This document shows, piece after piece, positions 59,787 through 64,000 of a stretch of DNA of 64,000 nt (position 1 is the first letter of the stretch; each line of letters opens with the position of its first letter). Under the pieces are notes generated by a model. The model was not told the origin of the DNA, ran no database searches, and saw only the letters and a list, made by a program, of their open reading frames with translations. Origin of the DNA: an uncultured Candidatus Saccharibacteria bacterium (GTDB lineage Bacteria; Patescibacteriota; Saccharimonadia; Saccharimonadales; Saccharimonadaceae); assembly GCA_938030095.1 (NCBI GenBank), contig CALHGK010000009.1, positions 1 through 64,000 of the forward strand. Direction: 5' to 3'. Position numbers and translations under genes: made by a program.

Positions 59787-59924
59787 ATGGGCAAGTATAA
59801 TCGTTGGTGTTACGCTAATCCAGTACAATACTGGCACATGCGTCACGATGTTTCTTGCCTGGCTACAATCAGCTACACCAGAGTGTGTAGTTATTTTTTG
59901 GTTCATCCTATAGCGTATAGATAA
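59787..59924 (+). CDS. Small Tyr/His/Cys-rich protein, 45 residues
   Basis: AAGGAG lies six bases before the ATG. The frame (MGKYNRWCYANPVQYWHMRH..., ending IAYR) is rich in Tyr, Trp, His and Cys. It follows the tryptophan-rich frame by 107 bases in the same direction and may share its transcript. The bidirectional terminator at 59965 lies downstream. Function unknown. Confidence 0.4.
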   Translation: MGKYNRWCYANPVQYWHMRHDVSCLATISYTRVCSYFLVHPIAYR

Positions 59925-59964
59925 ATTTTTGAGCGCGCGTCTATACGAAGCGTCTCCTCAGGAA

Positions 59965-59994
59965 CAAAGCACCTCTTGGACGAGAGGTGCTTTG
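59965..59994. terminator. Bidirectional terminator (small frames / rplO operon)
   Basis: Eleven-bp perfect stem CAAAGCACCTC / GAGGTGCTTTG, eight-base loop, short T-tracts on both sides. Confidence 0.8.
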
Positions 59995-60018
59995 TCGTTG
60001 TGTCGGCAAAAATGCTTC

Positions 60019-60498
60019 TTACGCGGCGTCCTCTGCCTCGGCTTGTTTGCGTGAGGTTTGGCGCGGCGTAGCGGTCTTTTCGAATGAGCCACCAGCTGCC
60101 TCAAGCGCAGCTACCACACTCTTCGACGCACCTTGCGTCTGGAGCACGAGCTTGGCAGTCAGTTCACCACGAGTGATTACCTTCACGCTGTGAAATGGCG
60201 TCTCAATCAGCCCAGCTTCGTACAGCGCAAAGTTATCAACAGTGCCCGACAGGCTGTTGAGATGGTCGCTATACACCACCTGAGCAGGGGTGCGCAGGCT
60301 CTTAAAGCCACGTGCCTTTGGCACTGCTGTAGCAATACCATTCTGCCCACCCTGGAACATCGGGCGCAGCTTCTTACCAGTACGGGCGTTTTGCCCCTTG
60401 GTACCACGGCCAGCGGTCTTACCACCACCAGCAGCAATGCCACGACCAACGCGCTTGCGATCTTTATTGGCTGCAATGTGGAGTTCGTTGTATTTCAT
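60019..60498 (-). CDS. rplO: 50S ribosomal protein L15
   Basis: 159 residues with the Gly-rich N-terminus (KRVGRGIAAGGGKTAGRGTK, then GQNARTG), GGQNGIATAVPKARGF and a C-terminal region of beta-alpha units. The start follows the rpsE stop directly (TAGATG), leaving no room for rpmD (L30). secY, which normally follows rplO, is absent; a terminator comes instead. Confidence 0.96.
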   Translation of the reverse strand: MKYNELHIAANKDRKRVGRGIAAGGGKTAGRGTKGQNARTGKKLRPMFQGGQNGIATAVPKARGFKSLRTPAQVVYSDHLNSLSGTVDNFALYEAGLIETPFHSVKVITRGELTAKLVLQTQGASKSVVAALEAAGGSFEKTATPRQTSRKQAEAEDAA

Positions 60499-61086
60499 CT
60501 ACTTGCCCTCCTTTGCGGATTGCTTCTTGGCACCAACCCACTGCTCACGCGGCACCATGCTGCGCAGGGCTTCTACCGTGGCATAGGCAATGTTTACCTT
60601 GTTGGTGCTGCCCAGACTCTTCGAGAGCAGGTTGCGGATGCCCGTCACACCAATGACGGCGCGCACCACACCACCGGCAATGATACCCGTACCAGGCGCA
60701 GCTGGCTTGATGAGCACACGTGCACCACTGAGCTTCACTTCCATCTCGTGTGGGATGGTCTCATTCACCACCGGAATAACAACGAGGTGCTTCTTGGCTA
60801 CTGAAGTTGCCTTGGCAATGGCGGTCTGCACATCGGCACCCTTCGCCACACCAACACCAACCTTGTTCTTGCGGTTGCCCACCACCACCAGTGCTTTAAA
60901 GCGGAAGCGGCGGCCACCCTTAACGACGCGCGCCACGCGGTCGATGTTGACAACAACTTCTTCAAATTCCTTTGGCGTGTCATCACGCTGGTTGCGCCGG
61001 TCATCGCGGCGACCACCCCTGCCCCGACCACGCTGGTTGCGCCGGTCGTTCGGTCGAGGTGTAGTATTTGCAGGTCTGTCTGCCAT
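60499..61086 (-). CDS. rpsE: 30S ribosomal protein S5 with RG/DR-rich N-terminal extension
   Basis: 195 residues. The S5 core (VVVNIDRVARVVKGGRRFRF, GADVQTAIAKATSVAKK, PGTGIIAGGVVRAVIGVTGI) is preceded by about 40 residues rich in Arg, Gly, Asp and Asn (RRNQRGRGRGGRRDDRRNQR) with no counterpart in E. coli S5; this disordered tail could contact rRNA or mRNA. One base after rplR. Confidence 0.96.
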   Translation of the reverse strand: MADRPANTTPRPNDRRNQRGRGRGGRRDDRRNQRDDTPKEFEEVVVNIDRVARVVKGGRRFRFKALVVVGNRKNKVGVGVAKGADVQTAIAKATSVAKKHLVVIPVVNETIPHEMEVKLSGARVLIKPAAPGTGIIAGGVVRAVIGVTGIRNLLSKSLGSTNKVNIAYATVEALRSMVPREQWVGAKKQSAKEGK

Positions 61087-61087
61087 A

Positions 61088-61444
61088 CTAAAACTCCAAT
61101 CCTTCCTTGCGGGCAGCGTCTGCCAGGGCGCTCAGGCGGCCAGCGTACTGGCGACCATTGCGATCAAAGACGACTGCACTTATCTTTGCTTTCTTGGCCT
61201 TCTTGGCAATATCCGTGCCCACCTTGGCGGCCCTCTCTGTCATGGTGCCGGTTGCTTTGGTACCAACAGTGGTGGCAGCAGCCAATGTTGCGTGAGCATC
61301 ATCATCGATAAGCTGTGCGCTCACATGCAGGTTGCTAATCGTCACACTCAAGCGTGGGCGCTGAGCCGTGCCGTGCACACGAGCCCGAACGCGGCGCTTG
61401 CGCAGGTCACGATTCAGGAGTTTTTTTGCTAATGCGTGTGCCAT
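61088..61444 (-). CDS. rplR: 50S ribosomal protein L18
   Basis: 118 residues. Conserved RRVRARVHGTAQRPRLSVTI and VFDRNGRQYAGRLSALADAA identify L18, which binds 5S rRNA. The start overlaps the rplF stop by one base. Confidence 0.96.
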   Translation of the reverse strand: MAHALAKKLLNRDLRKRRVRARVHGTAQRPRLSVTISNLHVSAQLIDDDAHATLAAATTVGTKATGTMTERAAKVGTDIAKKAKKAKISAVVFDRNGRQYAGRLSALADAARKEGLEF

Positions 61445-61986
61445 TATTTCTTACCTGCCTTCCCTGCTTTGCGCAAAATTTGCTCACCAACGTACATAAT
61501 GCCCTTGCCCTTGTATGGCTCTGGCTTCTTGAGAGCGCGGATCTCGGCGGCGACTTGGCCGACCTTTTGCTTGTCGATACCCGTCACGACAATCACCATT
61601 CGCTCGTTCGTTACATTAACTCCCTCTGGAGCTTTGTAGTGGACTTCGTGGCTAAAGCCCAGGCTCATCGTCAGCTCGTTGTTGCTCGACGAAACCCGAA
61701 AGCCCACACCTTTGACCTCGAGGCGCTTCTCGTACCCCTGGGTCACGCCAATCACCATGTTGTTGATGAGGGCGCGCATCAGCCCATGCTGGGCCCGAGC
61801 AGCCTTAGACTCATCCTTGGGATGAACCGTCACCTGTCCGTCCTCGACCTTCACCTCGACCGCTGGCGTAATGAACTGCGAGAGCTCACCTTTGGGGCCC
61901 TTGACGACCACATCACCAGAGTCAACCGTGATTGTCACACCCGATGGAATCGCCACCGGCAGTTTTCCGATTCGACTCAGACTCAT
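61444..61986 (-). CDS. rplF: 50S ribosomal protein L6
   Basis: 180 residues, first gene of the rplF-rplR-rpsE-rplO operon. Signatures: SRIGKLPVAIPSGVTITVD, ARAQHGLMRALINNMVIGV and KKPEPYKGKGIMYVGEQILR with the KxGKK C-terminus. AAAGGTAAG precedes the ATG. In most bacteria rpsH lies directly upstream; here a promoter does. Confidence 0.97.
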   Translation of the reverse strand: MSLSRIGKLPVAIPSGVTITVDSGDVVVKGPKGELSQFITPAVEVKVEDGQVTVHPKDESKAARAQHGLMRALINNMVIGVTQGYEKRLEVKGVGFRVSSSNNELTMSLGFSHEVHYKAPEGVNVTNERMVIVVTGIDKQKVGQVAAEIRALKKPEPYKGKGIMYVGEQILRKAGKAGKK

Positions 61987-62103
61987 TGCTTACCTTTCGA
62001 TTAGTAGCCAGCAAAATGTTTGTCTCGTGCTGCCGGCCGCTCTCCACAACGAACAACCAGAACGCAAAACTCCCGTTTCACTCGCAAAGTTAATATCTTG
62101 CTA

Positions 62104-62133
62104 ATTGTACCACAGATGGTGGGGAGGGTGCAA
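62104..62133 (-). promoter_or_regulatory. Promoter of the rplF operon (TTGCAC-18-TACAAT, extended -10)
   Basis: TGGTACAAT; the leader of about 110 bases before rplF is the longest of any promoter identified here and could hold an autoregulatory structure, though I see only a CCGGCCGG-type inverted repeat in it. Confidence 0.5.
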
Positions 62134-62239
62134 GAGCGGAAGACGCTAGCGGTAGTCCGGACAAGAAACTATACCGAAGCTTGTGACCAATACTGACCAA
62201 GCTAGACGGTACTATATAGGTACTGCTGCAGAGTTATGA

Positions 62240-62413
62240 TTATTGCTGCGCACTGCTCCGGCGGCGGACATGCACTACCACTGCCGCTGCAATAATCGCG
62301 CCAACCACCATCAATCCCACCAGCCCAGCGAATGCCCACAGCGGACTCCCTGGCTGCCACTGGCAATCGAGCCAGCCGATTATTTTATCACTACAGGCAA
62401 AGAATGTTAGCAT
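62240..62413 (-). CDS. 57-residue membrane protein
   Basis: MLTFFACSDKIIGWLDCQWQ, then a hydrophobic helix (about 25-47; LWAFAGLVGLMVVGAIIAAA) and a basic end (HVRRRSSAQQ). GGGGGA lies five bases before the ATG, and its start overlaps the stop of a 15-codon frame at 62454. Composition and topology look like a genuine single-pass microprotein. Function unknown. Confidence 0.6.
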   Translation of the reverse strand: MLTFFACSDKIIGWLDCQWQPGSPLWAFAGLVGLMVVGAIIAAAVVVHVRRRSSAQQ

Positions 62414-62454
62414 AGCGTTCCCCCGTCGCGAGAATATGTCATCTGTGTTGTCAT
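62407..62454 (-). CDS. Possible 15-codon leader peptide coupled to the 57-residue protein
   Basis: AAGGAGG six bases before an ATG opens MTTQMTYSRDGGTLC and a TAA that overlaps the downstream ATG (ATGCTAA). Its ribosome binding site is stronger than that of the downstream gene, suggesting coupled translation. The promoter TATACT (62498-62493) would start the transcript just upstream. Confidence 0.35.
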   Translation of the reverse strand: MTTQMTYSRDGGTLC

Positions 62455-62501
62455 AAGCAACCTCCTTGTTGCATATTGGTTCTCTTCTTTATAGTATACA
62501 C

Positions 62502-62855
62502 CTACCTCCGGGCAGCATCAAACTGCTCGGGCAGCAAAGCAGCACCACGCACCATCACTGCCCCAACCTTGTCTAGCGCGCAGTAGCTCGCGAGCTCCTC
62601 GCAACTCATCTGGGCGATTGGCATATGTGCTATTGGGTCAACCGCATCATCGTAGTGCATTCGACTCCGCAGCGGCAGAGCAATCGGCAGTGTCATAAGC
62701 GGTGTCGGCCACCTAAGGTCGGCGCACTGCAGATCATGCGTATTCAGCAGCTCCACAGCCCGCTGGCTTGCACGATACCACAGCGCGTCGGTCAACTGGT
62801 CTTCATATGGCGTTACTTCGCAGGATGATAATGGTGATACTTCGTATGATGGCAT
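62502..62855 (-). CDS. Hypothetical small protein
   Basis: 117 residues, acidic, with several Cys and Met (QCADLRWPTPLMTLPIALPL; MSCEELASYCALDKVG). No membrane segment is convincing. No Shine-Dalgarno is visible; an AT-rich -10-like box (TTATAAG/TTATAG) lies within 15 bases of the ATG. Family unknown. The 235 bases upstream hold inverted repeats but no gene. Confidence 0.5.
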   Translation of the reverse strand: MPSYEVSPLSSCEVTPYEDQLTDALWYRASQRAVELLNTHDLQCADLRWPTPLMTLPIALPLRSRMHYDDAVDPIAHMPIAQMSCEELASYCALDKVGAVMVRGAALLPEQFDAARR

Positions 62856-63055
62856 GACGTTCTATAACTTATAAGATACTTCGCTTCGTTTTTTGCTTTC
62901 GTTCTGAGTGCTTGCGCATTAGTACGTGGTATTTTTGATAAAAAAGCAAGGCTGGGACACCGAAAACTTATAGTCGTCCCATATACACTCTCCGGCTTTT
63001 CCTTATCGTCATTCTATAAGCTACAGAGCTCAGCAAGCTACAACACGAAAACATC

Positions 63056-63074
63056 AGAGTTCTTAGCGAACTCT
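63056..63074 (-). terminator. Short hairpin after the 95-residue gene
   Basis: Seven-bp stem AGAGTTC / GAACTCT, five-base loop, followed by GATGTTTTC on the minus strand. Confidence 0.45.
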
Positions 63075-63090
63075 TGCTACACTTACTACA

Positions 63091-63378
63091 CTAGTAATCA
63101 AGATGGCGACCAAAATGAGACTGCTCTCTCCTCATCGCTTTCTCTAGTGCACGGCTTGCAATCTCTTCATCAACACCATATCGCTTGGCAACCTCACGAT
63201 CATCCAAGCCAGCTGTTTCTACCACTGGGTAGTCAATAAATAGCTGGTGAACAACAGTGTCTATCTCTTCGTGTCGTTTGTTAATACTCTTATCGGCCTC
63301 CTCGCATAGAGCTTGCGAATCAAAATCACCAGCTGCATCAGTTTGTCTGTATTGTTCTGTTGTTACGCGTCGTTCCAT
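63091..63378 (-). CDS. Hypothetical small helical protein
   Basis: 95 residues, charged and helical; the C-terminal part LDDREVAKRYGVDEEIASRA resembles a helix-turn-helix-like segment, but this is not firm. ATG 63378 has AAGGAG/AAGGAT at spacings of about 12 and 6. The frame is open further upstream without a better site. Family unknown. Confidence 0.55.
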   Translation of the reverse strand: MERRVTTEQYRQTDAAGDFDSQALCEEADKSINKRHEEIDTVVHQLFIDYPVVETAGLDDREVAKRYGVDEEIASRALEKAMRREQSHFGRHLDY

Positions 63379-63683
63379 AATTCTATCCTTCTCCTTACAG
63401 GAAGCATAGCAAAAAAACACCTAATCGTCCAGTTAATATACGCGAAGCTCAAAACCACGCCGCGAGGATAAGCTATGATTCACCATCGTTTTGGAGGTTC
63501 TGGTCGCTCAGGTAAATTATGTGAAGCGCCCTCCACCACAGGAATAGCACTTATCCATGCGCTGCGTTAAGCCTCTTAATCTAGCAGACCTTCAACGGTC
63601 CTTATTCCTACTACGCTCCAATCTCTACCAAGAGATAGCCTTACAAGCTTATTGAAATAAATAGAAAAGGATGCCACTATATG
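63379..63683. other. Intergenic stretch, no gene recognised
   Basis: Between divergent genes; no coding-looking frame, tRNA or terminator seen apart from the -10 at its right end. Confidence 0.5.
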
Positions 63684-63689
63684 CTATGA
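63684..63689 (+). promoter_or_regulatory. -10 box, leaderless layout
   Basis: TGCTATGAT ends six bases before ATG 63696; no good -35. Confidence 0.5.
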
Positions 63690-63695
63690 TGTTGC

Positions 63696-64000
63696 CATGA
63701 ATAAGGATTCTTCACAAACACCATCACCATCTCACGATGCTATATCGCAGCGTCACGATGGCACATCACACCCTCAGTCTGAGACGGCACATCAGCAAAA
63801 CAGCTTGGCGCAGCTACCACACCGCTCGCGTTTTGATCGCATGACGTGGCCGCAATTGATAGCCTGGCTAGGTGGTATCTATGTATCAGCAATAGTGATT
63901 GAGTACGGCTTAATATTCAGCCTAAGCTATATTCACGAATCGTTCCATCCCTATCATAATTCGCCTATCTCGATCACCTCGATCGTTGGTGCGCTTATGC
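63696..64000 (+). CDS. Hypothetical membrane protein, N-terminal part (runs off the right edge)
   Basis: The frame is open to the window end: a Ser/His/Gln-rich N-terminus (SSQTPSPSHDAISQRHDG), RSRFDRMTWPQLIAW, then a hydrophobic segment (about 58-78; YVSAIVIEYGLIFSLSYI). The start is chosen by the -10 box six bases upstream. Family cannot be told from the 101 residues seen. Confidence 0.55.

Overview
The window looks like chromosome of a small-genome bacterium of the Candidate Phyla Radiation (Patescibacteria), most likely Candidatus Saccharibacteria (TM7). This is an inference. It rests on a ribosomal protein run rplF-rplR-rpsE-rplO with no rpmD (L30) between rpsE and rplO, an eroded rpsB-to-proS cluster lacking pyrH, cdsA and dxr, many membrane-anchored proteins of unknown function, and UGA used as stop with RF2 (prfB) present, which argues against the UGA-recoding Absconditabacteria and Gracilibacteria. 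The sequence is moderately GC-rich and densely packed, and most genes lie on the minus strand. I found no rRNA, tRNA, CRISPR array, prophage or insertion sequence.

Layout. 1-7.4 kb: partial gene, glyS, a recO/response regulator/histidine kinase operon with ATGA overlaps, a membrane-anchored protein, and an overlapping operon flippase-xseA-xseB-methyltransferase. 7.4-14.8 kb: hypotheticals, a Trm-G10-like RNA methylase, rpmA, an orphan response regulator and a CtpA-type protease. 14.8-19 kb: prfB-ftsE-ftsX followed by a coiled-coil CHAP hydrolase, a plausible FtsEX-controlled septal cell-wall module. 19-28.5 kb: HtpX, MurD, hypotheticals, an M16 peptidase coupled to secA, and hpf. 28.5-37.2 kb: hypothetical, dihydroorotate dehydrogenase with serS, a collagen-like surface protein, a MacB-like ABC exporter, and uppP. 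37.3-42.4 kb: a compact unit encoding a 30-residue membrane peptide followed by a foldable RNA, a DUF2207 protein, and a large secreted, C-terminally anchored protein. 42.4-53 kb: lysS, greA, proS, CPBP protease, rseP, uppS, frr, tsf and rpsB, the remains of a widely conserved cluster. 53-59 kb: low-GC hypotheticals interspersed with rpmE (L31 type B) and prfA. 59-64 kb: short aromatic-rich reading frames, the ribosomal protein operon, and small genes cut by the window end.

How it works together. The core genes cover translation (five aminoacyl-tRNA synthetases: Gly, Ser, Lys, Pro here plus RF1, RF2, RRF, EF-Ts, ribosomal proteins), Sec export, lipid-carrier recycling (uppS, uppP), peptidoglycan synthesis and remodelling (murD, FtsEX-CHAP) and membrane proteolysis (RseP, HtpX, CPBP, CtpA). 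Biosynthetic genes normally found beside them are missing, as expected for a host-dependent cell.

Two sequence-level themes stand out. First, about twenty genes have a -10 box ending 6-11 bases before the start codon with no Shine-Dalgarno, so they are probably transcribed as leaderless or nearly leaderless mRNAs, while ribosomal and many hypothetical genes carry AAAGGAG-type sites. Second, there is a family of about 125-bp palindromic elements with a conserved core and outer arms that differ between copies but remain self-complementary, plus CT/AG dinucleotide tracts at two hypothetical genes that could act as switches.
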